Positions 1 through 6,168 of a stretch of DNA of 6,168 bases are shown here, in pieces. Source of the DNA: Desulfobacteraceae bacterium (GTDB taxonomy: Bacteria > Desulfobacterota > DSM-4660 > Desulfatiglandales > Desulfatiglandaceae); the NCBI GenBank assembly GCA_020349865.1, contig CP070700.1, positions 2,420,353 to 2,426,520 of the forward strand, written 5' to 3'. A model generated the notes under the pieces. It did no database searches. It was not told the DNA's origin and saw nothing but the letters and a program-made list of their open reading frames with translations. Each line of letters starts with the position of its first letter. The first letter of the stretch is position 1. A program made the translations under genes and the position numbers.

Positions 1-446
1 GCGAATCCGGCAATGGAACTGATGACGATAATCAGCCCCTGACGCTCAAGAAGGTAATCCAGAGCTGCCTGTGTGCAATAGAGGGAGCCGAAGTAGTTGA
101 CCGCCATAACACGAGTGTACACCTCTGACCCTGTGCTGCCAAAGGCGCTTCTGTGTGTAATGCCCGCATTGTTGACAAGCACGTCTAAACGCCCAAATCT
201 CTCCACCACCAAAGCCATGGCCCTGCGACAGGCTGCCTCGTCCGTCACATCAAGGCTAAGTCCAAAACAATCTATACCCTCCGCTGTAAGTTCTTGGGAC
301 AGGACCTCCACGCTATGTCCATCGATATCCGTAAGCCCCAGCCGGGCGCCGGCCTGGCCGAAGCGGCGGCTCAATGCCCGGCCCATGCCGCCGGCCGCGC
401 CGGTTATGACAACCACCCTGTCTCTGAAATCTCTCTTAGTTCCCAA
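1..446 (-). CDS. Classical short-chain dehydrogenase/reductase, 3' end cut by the window edge
   Basis: Likely cytoplasmic NAD-dependent oxidoreductase acting on an alcohol or carbonyl; the substrate is unknown. The 148 visible codons hold the N-terminal Rossmann half. They show the cofactor motif TGAAGGMG at residues 15-22, an acidic residue after strand 2 (TDID, D40) that usually favours NAD over NADP, DV at 66-67, NNAG at 92-95, the catalytic-type Asn in VNYFG (N117), and the SSIAG loop whose second Ser (S144) aligns with the catalytic Ser. The YxxxK pair would lie beyond the window. No ATG exists between the upstream in-frame TAA and the fold. I chose TTG at 446-444 because AAAAGGA sits five bases before it and it gives a normal short lead; GTG at residue 11 is too late. 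It starts 44 bases after the epimerase-like gene and is probably the fourth gene of the same operon. Family certain; start moderately sure. Confidence 0.88.
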   Translation of the reverse strand, partial: MGTKRDFRDRVVVITGAAGGMGRALSRRFGQAGARLGLTDIDGHSVEVLSQELTAEGIDCFGLSLDVTDEAACRRAMALVVERFGRLDVLVNNAGITHRSAFGSTGSEVYTRVMAVNYFGSLYCTQAALDYLLERQGLIIVISSIAGF

Positions 447-490
447 TTCAGTCCTTTTGTGTTCCCTAACGCGGGGAATTTCTTAATTCA

Positions 491-1471
491 TTATTCTTGT
501 CTTGTATGAAACATGTAGTACTCGAAAACCTCTCGGGTGGTCTTTTGCGGGATATAGCCATATTCCTCCTTGAGCCGGCGATTACTGAGCACCGGCCGGT
601 AGCGGAGAAAGTTGACCTGCTCCGGCCCGTACCGGGAAAAACCCAGCTTCCTGAGCATCCACAAGGTAGTCCGCACAAGCCCGGCCGGCAGAGGAACAAA
701 GGGCTTGCCCATAAGCCCTGCTATCTCCTTCATGGTCATGACCCCATCTCCGGCCAGGTTGTAAATCCCGGTTGCGTCGCTAAAAATGCCTTTAAGTATG
801 CAGCCCACCACATCCTGGTCCCATATGAAAACAAATGGTGAGGCCGCACCCATTAGGCCAATAACAAAAGGCTTTTGAAATAGGGCTGTAATCTGATTAT
901 TGACAGTGGCGCCGAGCACGGTCCCCGGCCGCAGCACAAGCTGTTTCAGTTCCGGGTGCATCTTGCGATAGCGGGCCAGCATCTCCTCCACCATCTTTTT
1001 GTGGTAGGAGTAGGCAAACTCAGGGTTACCCCGCAAGGCATCGTTCTCGTCCAGCCATTCCGGGTTATCCGGATAGTAGCCGTATGCCCCGCCGCTGCTT
1101 GCTATGATCAGCTTTTTTACCTGGGACTCAAGACAGGCATTAAGGACATTTTCAGTGCCCAGCACGTCCACTGAATACTCGAATTCGCGGTTGGATTTAC
1201 GGTCTGGTGTGACGATGGTGGCCAGGTGGACCACAGTGTCAATGTAAAATCGCCTGAAGATATCAATCAGCTCAGATGACCGTATGTCCGCGGTGACATA
1301 GTCGATTCCCTTGAGGCGTTCATCTGGCGTTATTTCGCGCACGTCTGCGGCCACCACCGCTTTGAGGTCTCGCCGGTCTTCGGCCAGGGCTTCCATAAGC
1401 TGCCGGCCAATATAGCCCCCTGCCCCGGTGACCAGTACTGAATTCCGTTTTCTGCTGGACCCTTTCATCAT
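491..1471 (-). CDS. NAD-dependent epimerase/dehydratase family protein (extended SDR)
   Basis: A 326-residue extended short-chain dehydrogenase. It has the Rossmann motif TGAGGYIG at 15-22, an acidic residue after strand 2 (AADVR, D43) that suits NAD(H), ADI at 61-63, a VVHLA strand at 80-84, the SSGGAYG segment at 125-131 with a Ser in the catalytic position, and YSYHK at 154-158 as the YxxxK catalytic pair. RPGTVLG at 181-187 is the usual strand before the substrate domain. The length fits GalE-like nucleotide-sugar epimerases, but no sugar-nucleotide genes are nearby. Related proteins also act on hydroxysteroids, dihydroflavonols or other alcohols, so the substrate is open. The start overlaps the stop of the upstream symporter gene as ATGA, with GGAG just before it; a second ATG follows at once and could equally be used. 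This implies translational coupling. Family sure, reaction not. Confidence 0.9.
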   Translation of the reverse strand: MMKGSSRKRNSVLVTGAGGYIGRQLMEALAEDRRDLKAVVAADVREITPDERLKGIDYVTADIRSSELIDIFRRFYIDTVVHLATIVTPDRKSNREFEYSVDVLGTENVLNACLESQVKKLIIASSGGAYGYYPDNPEWLDENDALRGNPEFAYSYHKKMVEEMLARYRKMHPELKQLVLRPGTVLGATVNNQITALFQKPFVIGLMGAASPFVFIWDQDVVGCILKGIFSDATGIYNLAGDGVMTMKEIAGLMGKPFVPLPAGLVRTTLWMLRKLGFSRYGPEQVNFLRYRPVLSNRRLKEEYGYIPQKTTREVFEYYMFHTRQE

Positions 1472-2394
1472 GCATCTCCGTCAGGGTCTCCCGGCAGAGG
1501 CCTCCGGGACCAGAACGTGGCCACGCTTAGGCCAGCGATGATGTGCCAGATGCCCCACCATGCGGCCACAATGGCCATGCCGCCCAGTCCCTCAAAGAAG
1601 TTGAAGATCAAAATCAAACCAAGGGCCGAGTTCTGAATGCCCACCTCGATGGACACAGCACGCACATCACGTTTCTCTAAACCCAGGAGTCGGCCAGACC
1701 AGTACCCCAGGCTCAGGGCCAGAGCGTTGTGGATGAAGACCCCAAAGACAACCAGGCCAATGACCTTGAGAAAGATCTGCCAGTTAGCTCCAAGTGCCGC
1801 ACCCACAAAACCGATGAAGACCAGAAATGAAAATACTTTAAAGGGCTTGCGGATCTTCCCCGCCAGAGAGGGAAAAAAGTGGGAGATCAGCATACCTGTA
1901 ACCAGAGGCACACCCAGGATCATGAATATAGTAACAAAGACGTCCAAGGGGTTTAGACTTACCCGGCGTAGGATCGAGGCTGTTGCCGGGTTGAGGCTGC
2001 CCCAAAAGGCCAGATTCAAGGGAGTCATGACAATGGCCGCGGCCGTGGATACGGCGGTCATGCTCACTGATACGGCGGCATTGCCTCTGGCCAGGTAAGT
2101 CATGATGTTAGACAGGTTGCCGCCGGGACAGGCGGCGATGAGTATCATACCAAGGGCCATGGACGGTGTTACCCGCAGGACCAGGGTCAATAGAAAGGTG
2201 AAGGCCGGCAAGAGGATGAACTGGGCCCCCAGGCCAATACCAGGGGCCTTGGGCGACACAATGATCCTCTTGAAGTCATCCAGTTTCAGTTCTAATGCCA
2301 CCCCCAACATCATCAACCCGATAACCACGTTGAGCCCGAAAACGGCCTGTGCATTGAAATTCAGTCGAATTTGATCAATAGCTGCTGCATCCAT
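1468..2394 (-). CDS. Bile acid:sodium symporter (BASS/SBF) family transporter
   Basis: A 308-residue inner-membrane carrier made almost wholly of hydrophobic helices, about ten as in the family. Members use sodium to import organic anions such as bile acids, pyruvate, pantoate or other 2-oxo acids. Sodium-site residues line up, by recalled spacing, with the structurally known Neisseria homologue: Q58, S95-N96 in PGGNLSN (90-96), S109, T113, and E250 with Q254 in EVGIQN (250-255). Both sites look complete, so the protein should be active. The open frame runs upstream to 2592, but that part lies inside the TPP enzyme gene and is an arginine/serine-rich shadow. The ATG at 2394, one base after that gene's TAA, gives the normal length. 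Its own ribosome site is weak (GGCGGGAAAA), so coupling is likely. Its stop overlaps the next start. The neighbours suggest it imports a substrate for the TPP enzyme or dehydrogenases; this is inferred. Confidence 0.9.
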   Translation of the reverse strand: MDAAAIDQIRLNFNAQAVFGLNVVIGLMMLGVALELKLDDFKRIIVSPKAPGIGLGAQFILLPAFTFLLTLVLRVTPSMALGMILIAACPGGNLSNIMTYLARGNAAVSVSMTAVSTAAAIVMTPLNLAFWGSLNPATASILRRVSLNPLDVFVTIFMILGVPLVTGMLISHFFPSLAGKIRKPFKVFSFLVFIGFVGAALGANWQIFLKVIGLVVFGVFIHNALALSLGYWSGRLLGLEKRDVRAVSIEVGIQNSALGLILIFNFFEGLGGMAIVAAWWGIWHIIAGLSVATFWSRRPLPGDPDGDA

Positions 2395-2395
2395 A

Positions 2396-4147
2396 TTATT
2401 TTCCCGCCGGTTCCTGGTGCATATCCTTGAACTGCAAAAGACCTGGGGCCCACATGTGCTTGACCGGGTCCACGTCCACATGTATAACCGCGCACTTATC
2501 AGCGGTAAGACAGCGCTCAATAGCCGGTGCAAGATCAGCCGGATCGGCCACGCGCTCACCATGCGCTCCCATGGACTGGGCCAGCTTGTCAAACTCTATC
2601 TCCCCCAGATCTGTGTTTATTGTCTCCTCGGGTCCTAAGGACTTCTTTATCATGGTCTTGAGAGGCCTCATGGCGAACTGCTGGTTTATCTTGACCATGC
2701 CCCACTGCCTGTCACAGCATACAAGGAATATAACTTTTAACTTGTTGCGGACCGCGGTCTCGATCTCCTGTGGATGAAATCCCAACGCGCCGTCACCGAT
2801 GATGCAGTAGATCTGGCTTCCGGGCCGCGCCACTGCAGCGCCTAAGGCCTGTCCCACGCCCGCCCCCAGCATACCGAAGTGGTGAGTAGACAGCTGTGTA
2901 TTCGGCACACGGATCCGGTGATAGAAGTTTGCCCAGACCGCCGCATTACCCCCGTCAAACACCACCACCGCATCATCATCGAAGACCTCCCTGCAGACCG
3001 AGGCAACATGGGCCGTTATCATGGGCACAGACCGGTCAGATAGCTTTTCGTCTAACTTTGCCCGGTCCCTGTCCCGATCTCTTGCCAGCTTTGCCACCTT
3101 CTGTCGTCGGGATTCCACGGGGATCTCAGATTCCATGTCCCGGAGCCTCTCCAGCAGCCGGGCAAGGAATAGCTTAACATCGGCCAGAATGGCCAGCTCT
3201 GTTGGCTTGTTCACCCCAAAGGCTTCGTCGTCGATATCCACCTGGATCAGTTTCTGCTCGGCCGGTAACCGCCAGTAAGGGGCCTTGCCCCACCAGTCTG
3301 TCTCGCCGAGCCGGGAGCCCAAGCACAGTACCAGGTCGCCCGTATTTCGCACCTGGTTAACAGCCTTAATATGCACCATGGGCCATGAGAGTTCTGATGT
3401 CTCGGGCAGGACCCCACGAGCCGACCACGAGGTTGTCACGGGTGCGTGGAGGATCTCAGCCACCCGGGACAGCTCGTCATAAGCACCTGAGTGGATGATA
3501 CCGCTCCCCGCATGAATGACAGGGAGCTCGGCCTCCACGAGCATGTGTGCGGCCCGTTCCACCTGTTCGGAAGGAGGATGGACGGGATCTGTGCGGCGAT
3601 AATTACTGGGGTGCCAGAAGCCGTCCATCTTGTCCTTTCCGTTCATCAAATCATCGGGGATGTCTAAGTGGACCACGCCGGGCCTTCCTTTGTAGCATAT
3701 ACGAAGTGCCCGCCGCATCAGTTCCGGGATACGGGCATAGGATGAGGCCGAACCCGACCATTTGGCCATGGGCTTGATGACCGCTACCTGGTTAAGGTAC
3801 TGGTATGCCCCGCCCCGGTCCGGGTAAATGATACCTGTGCGGCGGGAACTGGTGATCAAAAGCACCCGGTTGCCCTCAGCGTTTTCCACCGCTACCCCGG
3901 CCAGGACATTGGCCACCCCGGGACCACTGCTGGCTATACAGACCCCCAGCTTACCGGTCAACCTGGCGTATGCCCCGGCCATATTGGCTGCTGTGGCCTC
4001 GTGGCGGGGTGTGATAAGCTCAATGCCGTTGGGTTTGAAGTTGGAATAGAGGCCGAAATAGGTGCCGTCAATGATGCCGAACACCCTTTCAACGCCCTCT
4101 TGCTTGAGCATTGTGGCGATGACTTCACCGCCTGTCATAGTTGTCAT
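2396..4147 (-). CDS. Thiamine diphosphate-dependent enzyme, acetolactate synthase-like
   Basis: A 583-residue cytoplasmic enzyme of the decarboxylase/carboligase superfamily (acetolactate synthase, oxalyl-CoA decarboxylase, 2-hydroxyacyl-CoA lyase, benzoylformate decarboxylase). The N-terminal pyrimidine-binding domain holds the catalytic Glu in RHEATAANMAGAYAR (E50) and the SSGPGVAN loop (73-80). A central domain follows (about 190-340). The C-terminal diphosphate-binding domain holds FGMLGAG (424-430) and GDG (451-453). The second metal ligand, usually the last Asn of the NN pair, is Asp479 in CCDRQWGM, exactly 27 residues after Asp452. Between the domains is a charged stretch rich in Arg-Asp pairs (355-372). 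The frame opens at 4183, but the ATG at 4147 is preceded by a perfect AGGAGG five bases away and is preferred. First gene of the cluster. It is not clearly a biosynthetic IlvB: no regulatory subunit gene follows it. Product and substrate are unknown. Confidence 0.9.
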   Translation of the reverse strand: MTTMTGGEVIATMLKQEGVERVFGIIDGTYFGLYSNFKPNGIELITPRHEATAANMAGAYARLTGKLGVCIASSGPGVANVLAGVAVENAEGNRVLLITSSRRTGIIYPDRGGAYQYLNQVAVIKPMAKWSGSASSYARIPELMRRALRICYKGRPGVVHLDIPDDLMNGKDKMDGFWHPSNYRRTDPVHPPSEQVERAAHMLVEAELPVIHAGSGIIHSGAYDELSRVAEILHAPVTTSWSARGVLPETSELSWPMVHIKAVNQVRNTGDLVLCLGSRLGETDWWGKAPYWRLPAEQKLIQVDIDDEAFGVNKPTELAILADVKLFLARLLERLRDMESEIPVESRRQKVAKLARDRDRDRAKLDEKLSDRSVPMITAHVASVCREVFDDDAVVVFDGGNAAVWANFYHRIRVPNTQLSTHHFGMLGAGVGQALGAAVARPGSQIYCIIGDGALGFHPQEIETAVRNKLKVIFLVCCDRQWGMVKINQQFAMRPLKTMIKKSLGPEETINTDLGEIEFDKLAQSMGAHGERVADPADLAPAIERCLTADKCAVIHVDVDPVKHMWAPGLLQFKDMHQEPAGK

Positions 4148-4152
4148 ATATA

Positions 4153-4158
4153 CCTCCT
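4153..4158 (-). promoter_or_regulatory. Strong ribosome binding site deciding the TPP enzyme start
   Basis: A perfect AGGAGG reads on the minus strand five bases before the ATG at 4147. It is the best such site in the window and rules in favour of this start over the upstream ATG at 4183, which would add twelve residues unlike the family's N terminus. Confidence 0.85.
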
Positions 4159-4225
4159 CAAAGACCGCAGGGCCATTAGTCAAAGCAAGCTTGAATATTT
4201 TCCATGATTATGAACCCCCTCATAC

Positions 4226-4253
4226 AGTATAGTAGCAATAAATATACTTTCAG
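4226..4253 (-). promoter_or_regulatory. Possible sigma70-type promoter for the TPP enzyme operon
   Basis: On the minus strand CTGAAA (4253-4248, four of six matches to TTGACA) lies 16 bases before TATACT (4231-4226, five of six matches to TATAAT), in the AT-rich gap that precedes the operon. It would leave a leader of about 70 bases. The gap is the natural place for the operon promoter, but in such AT-rich DNA a match this loose can arise by chance. The rest of the gap (4148-4295) shows no clear terminator, operator or small gene. Confidence 0.3.
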
Positions 4254-4295
4254 ACATGGAACCATTCTAACTGATAAAACTAATCCTAATATTTT

Positions 4296-5174
4296 TCATT
4301 CGGCTATAGCAATCAGGTATGCGCCGATAACAATTATCAAGGCCGCTGAAAATCGTATCAATCTGTTTTTCTCCCTAAGCACCTGACCTCCCAACAATAC
4401 TGCGAAGACAATGCTCAACTGTCTTAACCCGACAATATAACTCACCCGCTCTATTGTGAATGCTAAAAGAATGAGAAAGTAACCGAAGATCGAAAGGAAA
4501 CCGCAAATTAATATTATTCTTTTATCCACAGCCCACTCTTTGCGTAATTTGCCTCTGTGTTTCACCCTATGAATATAAACGGTGTACAATAATAGGCTGA
4601 ACCAGGGATATAAATAGGCAAAAATAACCGTATTTATATGCTCAACGGCAATTTTGTCGATAACTGAATAAGATGCAACAGAAATTAAAGTCAATAATGC
4701 AAATTGTGTGGCGCGATCACTTCGTACAGCCACGATCGGCTGGTAAAGTGCTGATATTGAAATTTGTTCCATGTTTATTGTATATACACCAAAAGCAACG
4801 AGCAAAATGCCCAAACCCCCAAGAAGACTAACCTCCTCCCCCAGTATAGTTACGGAAAACGCCAGAACTAAGGCCGGAGATGAACGCATTATGGGATATA
4901 CCAAAGAAAGCTCCCCGTTTTCAAGGGACTTGGCAAGAAAGAACCAATACATAAAATGGACAAAACCAGAAACCAGCACCATATAAAGAGAAATCGAAAA
5001 CTCAATCCCCTCACTGAAAAGGACAAACGCAAATATCGGGGAGAAAAACATCAACCCAAATACTTCGTACCACCAAATAAACGCCTGTTTATCATGTGCT
5101 CTTTTGTTGAAAAAATTGCGAAGTGCATGCATTACTGCAGAGAGAACCACTAAAGCTATCGCAATTTTGTTCAT
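4296..5174 (-). CDS. EamA/DMT-family transporter (ten-helix drug/metabolite transporter)
   Basis: A 292-residue inner-membrane protein made of two EamA repeats, the normal length for the family. Hydrophobic segments lie roughly at residues 3-20, 32-53, 61-82, 91-110, 116-133, 155-172, 180-200, 219-240, 245-262 and 271-290. The end of the first repeat has the typical YPIMRSSPALVLAFS stretch (93-107) followed by LGEEVSLLGGLGILLVAFGV (111-130). The second repeat ends the same way, with LGGQVLREKNRL before the last helix. Members export or import amino acids, sugars or other metabolites; the substrate cannot be told. The ATG at 5174 is the first after an in-frame TGA eight codons upstream, but no good ribosome site precedes it. 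It lies 46 bases after the broken ABC ATPase and may once have been co-transcribed with it. Its DNA is markedly AT-richer than the cluster to its left. Intact as far as seen. Confidence 0.87.
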   Translation of the reverse strand: MNKIAIALVVLSAVMHALRNFFNKRAHDKQAFIWWYEVFGLMFFSPIFAFVLFSEGIEFSISLYMVLVSGFVHFMYWFFLAKSLENGELSLVYPIMRSSPALVLAFSVTILGEEVSLLGGLGILLVAFGVYTINMEQISISALYQPIVAVRSDRATQFALLTLISVASYSVIDKIAVEHINTVIFAYLYPWFSLLLYTVYIHRVKHRGKLRKEWAVDKRIILICGFLSIFGYFLILLAFTIERVSYIVGLRQLSIVFAVLLGGQVLREKNRLIRFSAALIIVIGAYLIAIAE

Positions 5175-5220
5175 TTTGGATTTCTGGTTCCGATTAGTTC
5201 AAGAATGAAAGGATTGTTTA

Positions 5221-5960
5221 TCATAGGATCTGGCTGAGAAAAAGCTGGGTCCGATCCCATCGCGGGTTGTTAAAGAATTCGTGGGGTTTTTTGTCTTCGA
5301 CAATCTCACCACCATCCATAAAGATAACGCGGTTGGGCACGGTTCTGGCAAAAACCATCTCATGGGTGACGCAAACCATAGTAATACCTTCATTTGCCAA
5401 TTCGACCATTACATACAGCACTTCTTTGATCATTTCAGGGTCAAGGACTGATGTCGGCTCATCAAAAAGCATGATTTTAGGATTCATTCAAAGCGCCCTT
5501 GCAATTGCAACTCGCTTTTGTTGCCCTCCGTAAAGCTGACCGGGAAACTTATCCGCCTGTTCCGGAATCCGCACTCGTTCAAGATGCTTTATTGCCATTT
5601 TCTCGGCCTCTGCCCGTGGCATCCTGCGAGCCCAAATCGGAGCAAAAGTCAAATTCTGGAGAATGGTCAAGTGGGGAAGCAGGTTGAAACTCTGAAAAAC
5701 CATTCTGACTTCACTGCGGATTTTTTCTATATTCTTAAGCTTTTTGGTCAATTCGGTTCCATCAACAATAATCCGGCCTTCCTGGTGCTCCTCCAGGCCG
5801 TTTATACAACGTATTAACATAGATTTGCCTGATCCGGAAGGCCCGCAGATGACAACATGCTCCCTTTGTAGACGGTCAGATTGATATCTTTTAGCGCGTG
5901 AAAATTGCCGTACCACTTGTTTACATTGATCATTTAAATCATGCTATCTTTAGAAACCAT
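5221..5960 (-). pseudogene. Broken polar amino acid ABC transporter ATP-binding protein (GlnQ/AapP type)
   Basis: Remains of the cytoplasmic ATPase that powers amino acid uptake. Pieces in order: a start MVSKDSMI at 5960 behind AGGAAGAGGA; the N terminus MINVNKWYGNFHALKDINL; Walker A GPSGSGKS; Q-loop VFQSFNLLPH; signature YGGQQKR (normally SGGQQQR); Walker B IMLFDEP; D-loop SVLDPE (normally SALDPE); and THEM with the H-loop His. Three lesions break it. A TAA at 5936-5934 separates the start from MINVNKW. A base is missing in the G-run at 5862-5864, where AAAGGGGAG would read Lys-Gly-Glu. An in-frame TGA at 5490-5488 stands where relatives have Ala or Cys before MNPKIM. Restoring the base gives 247 codons, the usual family length. 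The Ser-to-Tyr change in the signature and Thr-to-Met after Walker A also argue for lost function. Sequencing error could explain one lesion, hardly all. Confidence 0.88.
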
Positions 5961-6168
5961 TATTCCTCTTCCTTTTGACGTTCGAGCGAGCGGCCGTAAC
6001 GACTCATGCTAAAGCAGATGACCCAATAAATTCAAGCGGAAACTTTTTACGATCCCATTTCTAAGAGATTCCCTGACCGCTATGAACGAAAACCAACCGA
6101 TTGCCAGCGGTAAAGGATTCTCATTACCACTTTTTGAAAAGAGGAACCGCCTTATTCATATGGCAGAC
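5960..6168 (-). pseudogene. Decayed amino acid ABC transporter permease, C-terminal remnant
   Basis: The 24 codons at 6031-5960 end a HisM/GlnP-type membrane permease: IYWVICFSMSRYGRSLER then QKEEE and TAA. This is the family's usual last helix followed by SRYxRxLER. The TAA shares a base with the ATPase start (TAATG), the classical permease-ATPase junction. Just upstream the frame meets TGA at 6034-6032. Bits such as SFR (about 6043-6051, another frame) look like the TFRxFE segment that normally comes some ten residues earlier, so a small deletion plus frame changes seem likely. Between about 6061 and 6168 I find no convincing permease sequence in any frame; it may be badly decayed or unrelated. 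The tail identity is fairly sure; the upstream limit is not. Confidence 0.6.

Noticed and set aside
462..478. Small hairpin TTCCC/GGGAA with a seven-base loop between the epimerase-like and SDR genes
   Set aside because: Only five pairs and no following T-run, so it does not support a terminator; it could be chance.
97..486. Plus-strand open frame over the SDR region
   Set aside because: It mirrors the SDR coding frame, shows no recognisable fold, and the minus-strand frame has all the SDR motifs. The other plus-strand frames of 60-153 codons across the window are rejected for the same reason.
2395..2592. N-terminal 66-residue extension of the symporter frame
   Set aside because: It overlaps the well-supported C-terminal part of the TPP enzyme, is polar and unlike BASS proteins; the ATG at 2394 gives the normal length.
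4148..4183. Twelve extra residues at the start of the TPP enzyme
   Set aside because: The AGGAGG before 4147 would itself be translated as part of this extension; the family's N terminus begins near MTGGEVI.
4155..4183. TTGACT at 4183-4178 on the minus strand as a -35 box close to the TPP gene
   Set aside because: At the proper distance there is only TGAGGA, which is part of the ribosome site, so no -10 box is present.
5488..5490. TGA read as selenocysteine in the ABC ATPase
   Set aside because: No known ABC ATPase uses it there, I see no convincing hairpin just downstream, and two other lesions show that the gene is broken. TGA also ends the symporter and EamA genes normally.

Overview
The window looks like a stretch of bacterial chromosome with every recognisable gene on the minus strand, so it reads from right to left. 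No RNA gene, CRISPR array, insertion sequence or long repeat is visible. The taxon cannot be fixed from the sequence. The mix of a thiamine diphosphate (TPP) lyase-type enzyme, an organic-anion symporter and two dehydrogenases, with tight coupling and moderate G+C, would suit an environmental proteobacterium or a Desulfobacterota-like anaerobe. That is only an impression.

Right part (6168 to about 5220, minus strand): a decayed polar amino acid ABC transporter. First comes the tail of a permease, overlapping by one base (TAATG) the start of a GlnQ/AapP-type ATPase. The ATPase carries an early TAA, a one-base deletion just before the Walker A motif and an in-frame TGA between the signature motif and Walker B. 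With the missing base restored it would be 247 codons, a normal family length, so it is a recent pseudogene rather than a random fragment.

Middle (5174 to 4296): an intact ten-helix EamA/DMT-family transporter in AT-rich DNA. A 148-base intergenic stretch (4148-4295) follows, with a possible promoter.

Left part (4147 to 1): a G+C-richer, tightly packed four-gene cluster. In order of transcription it holds a TPP-dependent acetolactate-synthase-like enzyme, a bile acid:sodium symporter (BASS) family carrier starting one base after the enzyme's stop, an NAD-dependent epimerase/dehydratase-like protein overlapping the carrier by ATGA, and a classical short-chain dehydrogenase that starts at TTG and runs off the window. 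The spacing says operon. The content suggests uptake of an organic anion (possibly a 2-oxo or hydroxy acid) by the symporter, then carbon-carbon bond chemistry by the TPP enzyme and NAD-linked oxidation or reduction by the two Rossmann proteins. The substrate is unknown and this pathway is inference.
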